In this document: positions 48,812 to 60,200 of the stretch, piece by piece
Numbering within the stretch: the stretch's first letter is position 1
Layout of the letters: every line of letters starts with the position of its first letter
NCBI GenBank assembly: GCA_977017575.1
Contig: CDRNVI010000014.1
Span: forward strand, 455,507-519,506
Direction of reading: 5' to 3'
Length of the DNA: 64,000 bases
DNA from: Paramoeba atlantica
Lineage: Eukaryota > Discosea
Program-made: the position numbers and the translations under genes
The notes under the pieces: generated by a model
Told to the model about the DNA's origin: nothing
The model's database searches: none
What the model saw: only the letters and a program-made list of their open reading frames with translations

Positions 48812-51800
48812 CTACTCCTCTTTTCCGTAACCTAAGAGCACTGTGTCAGGGGCCGCCGCTGGGGATCGTAATACAAGCATGCGAGCTTGCGACCTCATGA
48901 GGGTAATGTTGAGAGATGAAAGGAGGTGATGCAAGGCATCGCTTTTAGGGAGGGTATCCCCTGAGTTCGCCGACTTTCTAGTTGAAATTTCCCTAAGAAC
49001 CGCCATGGCGCTGGGACTCCAGGCGCCATAGGACTCTACTACCATTGCCGCGAACTTGTACCCAGCCGTGTTAGCCTCTTCCCGTTGTCTTCTCTTGTTT
49101 TCGGTAGCATAGCGCTCCGCAAATGACCCGGCCGTCACCCCGTTAGCGTCACGGACTGAGTCCGTATATTTTTGTTGCTGTACATGGGTGACGGCAAAGT
49201 CAAGCACAAGACCCTCGCCAAGCCCGAAATTTTTAATGAAGACATCACCAGGCCTGGTGAGGGCGCCCCCGGGCCCCTTGTTTCCCAAGCTCATTTCCCT
49301 CTGGGTAGTGAACCCAGCCTTAGAACATTCAGAAGAAAATTCTGCGGCCAGGGCATTATGCCGCGAGGTGATACCATGTCCACTTTTGCAAGCCAATGCG
49401 TGATCGCCCTCAGGACCCAACGGTTGGGTGCACTTCTCCATGGGACAAGATCGGGGACCCGGATATATTTGCTCCCCTAGCCACCAACGTACCAGAGTCC
49501 GAAACTCGGTTGGGGTATAAGCGTGGCCGTTCTTTTTCGACGGCAATACAAAAGCCCATTCTGCTGCTCCGTGCCCCGTTTCCGAAATCCATCGAGTCCT
49601 CGTACGTGGGTCAGCGAGGGAGAGTGCTTGATGAAACTCGTGAGATGAGATTGCATCGCTTAGATCTCGTTGCCGAGGGATTACTGATTCGGTACTGGAT
49701 TCTGTAATGCCACGTTTACTGAAAGGCGGAGTGGATGACAAGGCGAAACCTTTCAGTATTCTCCCTGATTGAATGTCTACGATGTCTTTCCCCACCCTTT
49801 TATTGACATCGCTTACGGCTTCTTCGAAACCTTCTGCCTCCGTGGGGTCCCAGCGATCTAGCTCCGATGCAAATGCGACAGAGGCGATATAGGCTGAAGT
49901 AGAGTGCTCTTCCGCGGAACGGAGTCCTAACCCGCCAAATCGCTTGTTTCGTTGTGTTTGACGGCGGGCCTCGGGGGTCAGCGGACGGAAAAAGTTCTCT
50001 ACCGCGCGTTGCACGGCGTCGTCCAAGCGCCGACAGAGATCCCGAAGTTCAGATGTTGGGGTTGTTCGTAGGGAGTAAACCATCTGGCAGAAGCCAGTGC
50101 AGTGACGAATGAGGGATAAGGCAACCTGGGGGTCTTCGAGGTGCGTTATAGCGTCCAGAGAATCTTCTGCCATTTCGACTGCATTGTTGACGAGATATTC
50201 ACGACAAAACTCTGGCGATCCAACGGGGCTTCCCAGAATGTAAAAATTGCCTTAGAGGTTTTTGTTAGGGCCAGGGAGATCGGGAAAAACAGAAGAACGA
50301 TGAGAAGATGCTGGGTGGGTAATAATCTCACATTTTGCAGCGTTGAGGTGTAGGCCCCATTGTGGACCCTTCATTTCGATAACGTCGAACGCGTGTCGCA
50401 CATCACAGGAAGTGCCAGCCAAAACGCCATCATCCAGGTACCAGAGGTTTAGGTCTAATTTGGGGGCTGCTGCGTGAATTTCTGAGGCGACTTCCCTCAT
50501 GACTAACGAGAAAAGAAGAGGGCCCAAAGGGTCCCCTTGCTGGACACCCTCACGAGATTTAATAACGCGTGTTCCAAAGGTAAGCTTACTTTCCGAAGTG
50601 TAGCACCATTCGACGTAAGGAGTAAGCGTGGGGAAATGCTCGCGTGTTAGTGCTATGAACCAGTCCCTTGAAACTTGGTTGAAGGCATTACGTAGGTCGA
50701 TTTTACAGAGAACAAAGTCGTCATCTTCCGTGCGAGCAGCAAAGGCCTGGCGACACAGATGTATAACTCGCTCGGCCCCGGCGGGCGTGGCTACCCCGTA
50801 CTGGTGGCCTTTGAAAATTTTGCGGGCTCGCGCTTTTACTGATAGGCAGGCCACTTTACTCACCAGACGGCGGAGCGTTTCTCCAGCGGCTATTGGGCGC
50901 ACGTCGTGTTCTCCCTTTTCCAAAGCACATAGCCTTCCTCCGGCAAAGTGGTCTTGAACGTCGAGTGGTAACTTCCCAGCGAGCATATGGTTGGTGAAAT
51001 TTGTGAGCGTGCCCAGTGGATTTGTGTGCCCGTCATTGTGATATTGCATTGCCGCTTGCACGTGTTCTGGGCGGAGGCAAAGTGCGCCACCTGATGATCC
51101 TCTGTGGAAGGTTGAGAGCGCAGCTGCGACTTCTTCCTCGGTGACTTTGAGCGGTTCTGTTTCCGGAGTTAAGCTGGGGGATGTTGTGGATGCGGAGATT
51201 CGTGGGGGGTGTTTGGCCTGAAGTTTGGCGTACGTGTTGTCGTCGTCTGGTGCTAGCGGCGAAGAAGTCAGTGCGGTCATGGCGCGAGAAAGTTCTCCGT
51301 CGCGGGCCAGTCGCTCCGCGCGAAGACACGCTTTCTTCTCCTCGTCTTCTAGGCTTGTTGCTTGCGCAGCACGTTTCTTACGATTCAAAGTCTTACATGT
51401 TTCGTTCCAAAGTGATAGATATTGTTTTGACGACCATTTGGCTAGACATTTCCGGACGTGTGAAGCGTAAGAAGTTTTCGCCCTATGACCTCCGCGCCTT
51501 GGGGCCGGAAACACACACTTTGGCAACATTGCAAGGAGCGTCCAAGCCTTAGTCGTGTTTTCCCGGACAGCTGAGGATAGACATTCGCAGAATATTTTGG
51601 CCCATGCTTGTCGGCAACTGTTTGGAATATCCTTGCAGGTGTTGATAGGCGCGGAGCATATGGAGGCTAGGGGCGGCAGAGGTTCGTCGATACTCATCTT
51701 TCCATTCTTGGCCTCTAGGTCAGCGGCTGTCTGTGCAGGTAAGGTGACGACTTCGGTTTGGGCGGCGCGCTCTGAGGGAGTAGTGGTTGCAGAATTGGTA

Positions 51801-52801
51801 GGGGCAACGGGTGCTTTCTGTTCTCGAGAGCGTGAGAGTTGAGAGGGTGAGAGTTGAAACTCGCAATGTTTCTCATGGGATTCTTGCTTTCCTAAGTCAT
51901 AGTGTCTGCAGCATTTTACACACAGAAATCTCCCTTCCCCTGTCCACCAAGAGTCTGAGACTTCCTCCCAGTGCTTGTGGGCAACATGGTTATAAAAAGC
52001 TCGCCATTGGCCACCGTGTGGCCCCGTCTTCCATGTACACGTCTCCACTGGACAGTTTCGCTCTTTGATCTGTTGGGTGTCCGTCGTCACATTTGCGGTC
52101 GATAAGCCATTGGCCGTTTCGGTGGTAAGCTCGCGACGCTTGCGTTTTCCATCTGGGGATTCAGAAGCGCTGTCGTTGGGAGGGCATTCTGGGACTGCAC
52201 CATCTCCACTGTCGGTTTCGGACTCTAGGTCTACTCGGGAGTGACGGTCGCTCTTGGGGTGCTTTTTCTTTTTTCGGCCTCCAGGGCTTCTGCTGACAGT
52301 AAAATCCAGGTCCTGTGGCGTGAGGTCAGGGAAAATGACTCTTTGCTCGTCATAGTTGTAACCATTCTGATTAGTTTTTCGGAGATATTTCCCTTTCACA
52401 GCCTGATTTGAAATCGTGAGTTGGCTGGGTGAAGAGGTTCCTAGTCCGGAGAACTTGAGAACAGAGTTTAATTCCTCATCATGACGAACATTGGAGTGAA
52501 CATCCGCTTCCGACATTCCTTCAACGTTCCCCGTATCTGGTGTAGGGCCTGCGCGCGATTTGATGATACTTCGAGCGATTTCTTCGGATCGCTGTGTCAA
52601 TTCCGGAGGAAGATCGTCAGGAAGTTTAGTAGTATACAGCGCCTCATCATATGTGCTTTCCCCGATCGTGAGGTGTTTGTTCGCTTCAAATTGATCCCAA
52701 GAACCCAATTCGTGTGAGGCGGCCTCGTCACCAAAGTTTGATTCTCGCTTTGCTTCGGGGTGTGTCGTGGAATGGGTCGTCGTTTTGTCGGCGTCGGGCA
52801 T
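48812..52801 (-). pseudogene. RLE-B2: near full-length ORF with one in-frame stop
   Basis: The ATG at 52801 (MPDADKTTT) lies 51 nt after an SL exon; the longer open frame upstream runs through SL and repeats. 1329 codons carry GSWDQFEAN...STYDEALYT...TPDTG, a Lys-rich stretch, C2H2 finger (CPVETCTW...HHVAHKH-like), FLCVKCCRHYDLGKQESHEK, and an RT with KIDLRNAFNQ, GVQQGDPLGPLLF and YLDD. TAA at 50252-50254 falls between PGPNKNL and GNFYILGSPVG. The frame continues without a shift through CPMEKC...HALAC and RPGDVF...LDFAVTH. A single reversible nonsense codon makes this a young pseudogene. Confidence 0.92.
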
Positions 52802-52851
52802 AGGGGGGGAGGCTCGTGCCTGAAAAGTAATTGAAATGAAGAAAAATAATT

Positions 52852-52889
52852 CAACAAGGTACAGAAACTGTATCTTTATCGTTAAAGAT
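52852..52889 (-). other. Spliced-leader exon at the RLE-B2 5' end
   Basis: A 38-nt leader equal to the one at 26147-26184 is joined to AATTATTTTTC. Upstream (element strand) come 13 nt (gcgataactttat side) and then the 18-bp array. Confidence 0.87.
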
Positions 52890-52902
52890 AAAGTTATCGC
52901 TA

Positions 52903-53020
52903 ACACACTTTTTATAAAGAACACACTTTTTATAAAGAACACACTTTTTATAAAGAACACACTTTTTATAAAGAACACACTTTTTATAAAGAACACACTT
53001 TTTATAAAGAACACACTTTT
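52903..53020. repeat. 18-bp tandem repeat, 6 copies
   Basis: Six exact copies of acacactttttataaaga (52903-53010) and a partial copy running into eight T. The array sits just outside the SL of RLE-B2, on the upstream side. Confidence 0.95.
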
Positions 53021-53292
53021 TTTTGTCTCTATATTTTTACTCAGTAGACGAACCAAGTAGGTCCATTGGGGGGGTATATGATTTGTAAACAAGCAATCAA
53101 ATTAGCAATTTCACATGTTGTAGCCCAAAACTAATAATTCAACCTGCCTTAAGTTACAGTATTTATGATTTTGATAACAATAATAATAAAAAGAAGCAAT
53201 TTATGCCCAATTCATTCGCGCGTTCCGGACCGGGTCTTTCGACCACTCCTCGGCCTGACTTGTGAACTTTTTTTTTTTTTTTTTTTTTTTTT
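53013..53292 (-). mobile_element. RLE-B 3'UTR copy
   Basis: gtctctatatttttactcag, aggtccattg, a G run, tatatgatttgtaaacaagc, then the conserved core (53205-53268). It ends at a 24-T run (53269-53292). On the minus strand it is the tail of an RLE-B copy without its coding part. Confidence 0.7.
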
Positions 53293-53370
53293 GACGCCTC
53301 AAGACCTCGACTTTTCGTTGAGCGGTGGAACCAAAGTAAGGAAAAAGAAAAAGCGTCCTAAAGGTTTAGA
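53290..53370 (+). pseudogene. RLE-B N-terminal scrap
   Basis: About 25 plus-strand codons read LTPQDLDFSLSGGTKVRKKK KRPKG, matching LTPQDLDFTVSRSPGGRKKK in RLE-B2. The frame emerges from the T run and ends near the GGGGTC hairpin. It is a tiny fragment but the motif match is good. Confidence 0.65.
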
Positions 53371-53454
53371 CCCCTTTCGGGGCAATACCAATAATGATAG
53401 TCTCACAATGATAGTCTCCTAAATTTCATCTCGTATACTTATAAAGAAATCAAC

Positions 53455-53995
53455 TTAATATGCACTTGCGTACATCCGAGTCTTGCCTTGCGAACTTCCC
53501 AGAAACTGGCGTAACTGGGCGTAGACTTCGTTTCCATTTAAGTCTTGGAGTAATAACTTGAAGTCCATCTCCACTGTCTTCCTATCCAACATGGCTGCAT
53601 CCGCAAGTACATGTCTTGCGTTCTTGTGTTCTGGTGGAGAGAACCGCAAGAAAAGATCGGAAGGCATTGAAACGCGAACTCTGGAATCATACCGGTTGTA
53701 ACGTAGGTATCTTTCTTCCGTTTAATTACGTCTTGCATTAGTTTCACGCAAGTTTTAGATTGGTTCGATGGCGCAAGCTCGTGTATTATAGACACGTCGT
53801 AGAAGATTTCTCCGGTGCTCCAGAAAATGGCCAGATCCGGCCCCGATCGGTATAGCTGTCGACCGGTGCAACATTTTTCATGAGTCATTTTATTCTCGGG
53901 TTCGACCTTTCGGCTACACACACCACACCGCCACGTACTGAAGGCTCGCGGCTCTTTTTCACACGGTATCCCCGCCTTATTGGCTAAGTCGATCT
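53455..53995 (-). pseudogene. RLE-A C-terminal fragment with a frameshift
   Basis: The frame carries KAGIPCEKEPRAFSTWRCGV, a Cys-His cluster (CSRK...HEKCC), the RLE core (RSGPDLAIFW...FYDVSIIHELAPSN), then SCGSLHQNTR. A one-base shift near 53630 moves the rest (RHVLADAAMLDRKTVEMDFK and YAQLRQFLGSSQ) to another frame, ending at 53455. DVSIIHE departs from the usual DLTVVHE but keeps the Asp. The 5' side is fused in frame to unrelated sequence at 53996. Confidence 0.87.
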
Positions 53996-54203
53996 TTCCA
54001 GTTTGCCGGAGCGTAAGTGGGTTTTCCGTGCTCATCAACAAACCTTCAAAATGAAGAGTGTCTCGTCCTGCTTTCAACGAGCACATGATTTTTTTGCATT
54101 CGCATGCCACACTCAGTGCCTTTTTCACCTTTCCAGTGTCGTTTGCTTCGGAGCGCGGGCGAAAGCGAGGGTCCTCCGACGATGTGACATTTGAAAGGAT
54201 CAT
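53996..54203 (-). pseudogene. 5' part of the unidentified SL-spliced mRNA, fused to RLE-A
   Basis: The ATG at 54203 follows two SL ends. About 69 codons (MILSNVTSSEDPRFRPRSEA...LHFEGLLMSTENPLTLRQTG) run into the RLE-A fragment. LLMSTENPLTLRQT matches LLMSMDNPFTLRQT in the retrocopy at 48058-48320. No family is recognised. The join suggests the reverse transcriptase switched from RLE-A RNA to another trans-spliced mRNA. Confidence 0.5.
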
Positions 54204-54218
54204 AAAAGGAATAAAAAT

Positions 54219-54250
54219 CAACAAGGTACAGAAACAACAAGGTACAGAAA
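54219..54250 (-). other. Two partial spliced-leader ends in tandem
   Basis: TTTCTGTACCTTGTTG (minus strand) is repeated exactly (54219-54234 and 54235-54250). Only the last 16 nt of the leader are present in each, followed directly by ATTTTTATTCC and the ATG at 54203. Four bases separate it from the satellite. Confidence 0.78.
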
Positions 54251-54254
54251 TGTT

Positions 54255-57200
54255 GGAAGAAAGAGGAAGAAAGAGGAAGAAAGAGGAAGAAAGAGGAAGA
54301 AAGAGGAAGAAAGAGGAAGAAAGAGGAAGAAAGAGGAAGAAAGAGGAAGAAAGAGGAAGAAAGAGGAAGAAAGAGGAAGAAAGAGGAAGAAAGAGGAAGA
54401 AAGAGGAAGAAAGAGGAAGAAAGAGGAAGAAAGAGGAAGAAAGAGGAAGAAAGAGGAAGAAAGAGGAAGAAAGAGGAAGAAAGAGGAAGAAAGAGGAAGA
54501 AAGAGGAAGAAAGAGGAAGAAAGAGGAAGAAAGAGGAAGAAAGAGGAAGAAAGAGGAAGAAAGAGGAAGAAAGAGGAAGAAAGAGGAAGAAAGAGGAAGA
54601 AAGAGGAAGAAAGAGGAAGAAAGAGGAAGAAAGAGGAAGAAAGAGGAAGAAAGAGGAAGAAAGAGGAAGAAAGAGGAAGAAAGAGGAAGAAAGAGGAAGA
54701 AAGAGGAAGAAAGAGGAAGAAAGAGGAAGAAAGAGGAAGAAAGAGGAAGAAAGAGGAAGAAAGAGGAAGAAAGAGGAAGAAAGAGGAAGAAAGAGGAAGA
54801 AAGAGGAAGAAAGAGGAAGAAAGAGGAAGAAAGAGGAAGAAAGAGGAAGAAAGAGGAAGAAAGAGGAAGAAAGAGGAAGAAAGAGGAAGAAAGAGGAAGA
54901 AAGAGGAAGAAAGAGGAAGAAAGAGGAAGAAAGAGGAAGAAAGAGGAAGAAAGAGGAAGAAAGAGGAAGAAAGAGGAAGAAAGAGGAAGAAAGAGGAAGA
55001 AAGAGGAAGAAAGAGGAAGAAAGAGGAAGAAAGAGGAAGAAAGAGGAAGAAAGAGGAAGAAAGAGGAAGAAAGAGGAAGAAAGAGGAAGAAAGAGGAAGA
55101 AAGAGGAAGAAAGAGGAAGAAAGAGGAAGAAAGAGGAAGAAAGAGGAAGAAAGAGGAAGAAAGAGGAAGAAAGAGGAAGAAAGAGGAAGAAAGAGGAAGA
55201 AAGAGGAAGAAAGAGGAAGAAAGAGGAAGAAAGAGGAAGAAAGAGGAAGAAAGAGGAAGAAAGAGGAAGAAAGAGGAAGAAAGAGGAAGAAAGAGGAAGA
55301 AAGAGGAAGAAAGAGGAAGAAAGAGGAAGAAAGAGGAAGAAAGAGGAAGAAAGAGGAAGAAAGAGGAAGAAAGAGGAAGAAAGAGGAAGAAAGAGGAAGA
55401 AAGAGGAAGAAAGAGGAAGAAAGAGGAAGAAAGAGGAAGAAAGAGGAAGAAAGAGGAAGAAAGAGGAAGAAAGAGGAAGAAAGAGGAAGAAAGAGGAAGA
55501 AAGAGGAAGAAAGAGGAAGAAAGAGGAAGAAAGAGGAAGAAAGAGGAAGAAAGAGGAAGAAAGAGGAAGAAAGAGGAAGAAAGAGGAAGAAAGAGGAAGA
55601 AAGAGGAAGAAAGAGGAAGAAAGAGGAAGAAAGAGGAAGAAAGAGGAAGAAAGAGGAAGAAAGAGGAAGAAAGAGGAAGAAAGAGGAAGAAAGAGGAAGA
55701 AAGAGGAAGAAAGAGGAAGAAAGAGGAAGAAAGAGGAAGAAAGAGGAAGAAAGAGGAAGAAAGAGGAAGAAAGAGGAAGAAAGAGGAAGAAAGAGGAAGA
55801 AAGAGGAAGAAAGAGGAAGAAAGAGGAAGAAAGAGGAAGAAAGAGGAAGAAAGAGGAAGAAAGAGGAAGAAAGAGGAAGAAAGAGGAAGAAAGAGGAAGA
55901 AAGAGGAAGAAAGAGGAAGAAAGAGGAAGAAAGAGGAAGAAAGAGGAAGAAAGAGGAAGAAAGAGGAAGAAAGAGGAAGAAAGAGGAAGAAAGAGGAAGA
56001 AAGAGGAAGAAAGAGGAAGAAAGAGGAAGAAAGAGGAAGAAAGAGGAAGAAAGAGGAAGAAAGAGGAAGAAAGAGGAAGAAAGAGGAAGAAAGAGGAAGA
56101 AAGAGGAAGAAAGAGGAAGAAAGAGGAAGAAAGAGGAAGAAAGAGGAAGAAAGAGGAAGAAAGAGGAAGAAAGAGGAAGAAAGAGGAAGAAAGAGGAAGA
56201 AAGAGGAAGAAAGAGGAAGAAAGAGGAAGAAGAGGAAGAAAGAGGAAGAAGAGGAAGAAAGAGGAAGAAAGAGGAAGAAAGAGGAAGAAAGAGGAAGAAA
56301 GAGGAAGAAAGAGGAAGAAAGAGGAAGAAAGAGGAAGAAAGAGGAAGAAAGAGAGAAGAGGAAGAAAGAGGAAGAAAGAGGAAGAAAGAGGAAGAAAGAG
56401 GAAGAAAGAGGAAGAAAGAGGAAGAAAGAGGAAGAAAGAGGAAGAAAGAGGAAGAAAGAGGAAGAAAGAGGAAGAAAGAGGAAGAAAGAGGAAGAAAGAG
56501 GAAGAAAGAGGAAGAAAGAGGAAGAAAGAGGAAGAAAGAGGAGAAAGAGGAAGAAAGAGGAAGAAAGAGGAAGAAAGAGGAAGAAAGAGGAAGAAAGAGG
56601 AAGAAAGAGGAAGAAAGAGGAAGAAAGAGGAAGAAAGAGGAAGAAAGAGGAAGAAAGAGGAAGAAAGAGGAGAAAGAGGAAGAAAGAGGAAGAAAGAGGA
56701 AGAAAGAGGAAGAAAGAGGAAGAAAGAGGAAGAAAGAGGAAGAAAGAGGAAGAAAGAGAAGAAAGAGGAAGAAAGAGGAAGAAAGAGGAAGAAAGAGGAA
56801 GAAAGAGGAAGAAAGAGGAAGAAAGAGGAAGAAAGAGGAAGAAAGAGGAAGAAAGAGGAAGAAGAGGAAGAAAGAGGAAGAAAGAGGAAGAAAGAGGAAG
56901 AAAGAGGAAGAAAGAGGAAGAAAGAGGAAGAAAGAGGAAGAAAGAGGAAGAAAGAGGAAGAAAGAGGAAGAAAGAGGAAGAAAGAGGAAGAAAGAGGAAG
57001 AAAGAGGAAGAAAGAGGAAGAAAGAGGAAGAAAGAGGAAGAAAGAGGAAGAAAGAGGAAGAAAGAGGAAGAAAGAGGAAGAAAGAAGAAAGAGGAAGAAA
57101 GAGGAAGAAAGAGGAAGAAAGAGGAAGAAAGAGGAAGAAAGAGGAAGAAAGAGGAAGAAAGAGGAAGAAAGAGGAAGAAAGAGGAAGAAAGAGGAAGAAA

Positions 57201-60200
57201 GAGGAAGAAAGAGGAAGAAAGAGGAAGAAAGAGGAAGAAAGAGGAAGAAAGAGGAAGAAAGAGGAAGAAAGAGGAAGAAAGAGGAAGAAAGAGGAAGAAA
57301 GAGGAAGAAAGAGGAAGAAAGAGGAAGAAAGAGGAAGAAAGAGGAAGAAAGAGGAAGAAAGAGGAAGAAAGAGGAAGAAAGAGGAAGAAAGAGGAAGAAA
57401 GAGGAAGAAAGAGGAAGAAAGAGGAAGAAAGAGGAAGAAAGAGGAAGAAAGAGGAAGAAAGAGGAAGAAAGAGGAAGAAAGAGGAAGAAAGAGGAAGAAA
57501 GAGGAAGAAAGAGGAAGAAAGAGGAAGAAAGAGGAAGAAAGAGGAAGAAAGAGGAAGAAAGAGGAAGAAAGAGGAAGAAAGAGGAAGAAAGAGGAAGAAA
57601 GAGGAAGAAAGAGGAAGAAAGAGGAAGAAAGAGGAAGAAAGAGGAAGAAAGAGGAAGAAAGAGGAAGAAAGAGGAAGAAAGAGGAAGAAAGAGGAAGAAA
57701 GAGGAAGAAAGAGGAAGAAAGAGGAAGAAAGAGGAAGAAAGAGGAAGAAAGAGGAAGAAAGAGGAAGAAAGAGGAAGAAAGAGGAAGAAAGAGGAAGAAA
57801 GAGGAAGAAAGAGGAAGAAAGAGGAAGAAAGAGGAAGAAAGAGGAAGAAAGAGGAAGAAAGAGGAAGAAAGAGGAAGAAAGAGGAAGAAAGAGGAAGAAA
57901 GAGGAAGAAAGAGGAAGAAAGAGGAAGAAAGAGGAAGAAAGAGGAAGAAAGAGGAAGAAAGAGGAAGAAAGAGGAAGAAAGAGGAAGAAAGAGGAAGAAA
58001 GAGGAAGAAAGAGGAAGAAAGAGGAAGAAAGAGGAAGAAAGAGGAAGAAAGAGGAAGAAAGAGGAAGAAAGAGGAAGAAAGAGGAAGAAAGAGGAAGAAA
58101 GAGGAAGAAAGAGGAAGAAAGAGGAAGAAAGAGGAAGAAAGAGGAAGAAAGAGGAAGAAAGAGAAGAAAGAGGAAGAAAGAGGAAGAAAGAGGAAGAAGA
58201 GGAAGAAAGAGGAAGAAAGAGGAAGAAAGAGGAAGAAAGAGGAAGAAAGAGGAAGAAAGAGGAAGAAAGAGGAAGAAAGAGGAAGAAAGAGGAAGAAAGA
58301 GGAAGAAAGAGGAAGAAAGAGGAAGAAAGAGGAAGAAAGAGGAAGAAAGAGGAAGAAAGAGGAAGAAAGAGGAAGAAAGAGGAAGAAAGAGGAAGAAAGA
58401 GGAAGAAAGAGGAAGAAAGAGGAAGAAAGAGGAAGAAAGAGGAAGAAAGAGGAAGAAAGAGGAAGAAAGAGGAAGAAAGAGGAAGAAAGAGGAAGAAAGA
58501 GGAAGAAAGAGGAAGAAAGAGGAAGAAAGAGGAAGAAAGAGGAAGAAAGAGGAAGAAAGAGGAAGAAAGAGGAAGAAAGAGGAAGAAAGAGGAAGAAAGA
58601 GGAAGAAAGAGGAAGAAAGAGGAAGAAAGAGGAAGAAAGAGGAAGAAAGAGGAAGAAAGAGGAAGAAAGAGGAAGAAAGAGGAAGAAAGAGGAAGAAAGA
58701 GGAAGAAAGAGGAAGAAAGAGGAAGAAAGAGGAAGAAAGAGGAAGAAAGAGGAAGAAAGAGGAAGAAAGAGGAAGAAAGAGGAAGAAAGAGGAAGAAAGA
58801 GGAAGAAAGAGGAAGAAAGAGGAAGAAAGAGGAAGAAAGAGGAAGAAAGAGGAAGAAAGAGGAAGAAAGAGGAAGAAAGAGGAAGAAAGAGGAAGAAAGA
58901 GGAAGAAAGAGGAAGAAAGAGGAAGAAAGAGGAAGAAAGAGGAAGAAAGAGGAAGAAAGAGGAAGAAAGAGAAGAAAGAGGAAGAAAGAGGAAGAAAGAG
59001 GAAGAAAGAGGAAGAAAGAGGAAGAAAGAGGAAGAAAGAGGAAGAAAGAGGAAGAAAGAGGAAGAAAGAGGAAGAAAGAGGAAGAAAGAGGAAGAAAGAG
59101 GAAGAAAGAGGAAGAAAGAGGAAGAAAGAGGAAGAAAGAGGAAGAAAGAGGAAGAAAGAGGAAGAAAGAGGAAGAAAGAGGAAGAAAGAGGAAGAAAGAG
59201 GAAGAAAGAGGAAGAAAGAGGAAGAAAGAGGAAGAAAGAGGAAGAAAGAGGAAGAAAGAGGAAGAAAGAGGAAGAAAGAGGAAGAAAGAGGAAGAAAGAG
59301 GAAGAAAGAGGAAGAAAGAGGAAGAAAGAGAAGAAAGAGGAAGAAAGAGGAAGAAAGAGGAAGAAAGAGGAAGAAAGAGGAAGAAAGAGGAAGAAAGAGG
59401 AAGAAAGAGGAAGAAAGAGGAAGAAAGAGGAAGAAAGAGGAAGAAAGAGGAAGAAAGAGGAAGAAAGAGGAAGAAAGAGGAAGAAAGAGGAAGAAAGAGG
59501 AAGAAAGAGGAAGAAAGAGGAAGAAAGAGGAAGAAAGAGGAAGAAAGAGGAAGAAAGAGGAAGAAAGAGGAAGAAAGAGGAAGAAAGAGGAAGAAAGAGG
59601 AAGAAAGAGGAAGAAAGAGGAAGAAAGAGGAAGAAAGAGGAAGAAAGAGGAAGAAAGAGGAAGAAAGAGGAAGAAAGAGGAAGAAAGAGGAAGAAAGAGG
59701 AAGAAAGAGGAAGAAAGAGGAAGAAAGAGGAAGAAAGAGGAAGAAAGAGGAAGAAAGAGGAAGAAAGAGGAAGAAAGAGGAAGAAAGAGGAAGAAAGAGG
59801 AAGAAAGAGGAAGAAAGAGGAAGAAAGAGGAAGAAAGAGGAAGAAAGAGGAAGAAAGAGGAAGAAAGAGGAAGAAAGAGGAAGAAAGAGGAAGAAAGAGG
59901 AAGAAAGAGGAAGAAAGAGGAAGAAAGAGGAAGAAAGAGGAAGAAAGAGGAAGAAAGAGGAAGAAAGAGGAAGAAAGAGGAAGAAAGAGGAAGAAAGAGG
60001 AAGAAAGAGGAAGAAAGAGGAAGAAAGAGGAAGAAAGAGGAAGAAAGAGGAAGAAAGAGGAAGAAAGAGGAAGAAAGAGGAAGAAAGAGGAAGAAAGAGG
60101 AAGAAAGAGGAAGAAAGAGGAAGAAAGAGGAAGAAAGAGGAAGAAAGAGGAAGAAAGAGGAAGAAAGAGGAAGAAAGAGGAAGAAAGAGGAAGAAAGAGG

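Noticed and set aside
50252..50254. Stop-codon reassignment (as in some trypanosomatids) to explain in-frame TAA and TGA in RLE-B2 and RLE-B3
   Set aside because: Different stops occur in different copies (TAA at 50252 and 33247, TGA at 31563), while RLE-A1 and RLE-B1 have no internal stop and end at normal stops. Ordinary nonsense mutations explain this better.
50173..50254. Frameshift splitting RLE-B2 into two genes
   Set aside because: The codons on both sides of 50252 are in the same frame and the protein homology continues, so it is a single nonsense codon.
32647..53020. Identity of the 18-bp units with the leader 5' half
   Set aside because: Only the TCTT start, the A-rich middle and the length are shared. 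The similarity is too weak to call the arrays leader copies, so it is kept only as a finding to test.
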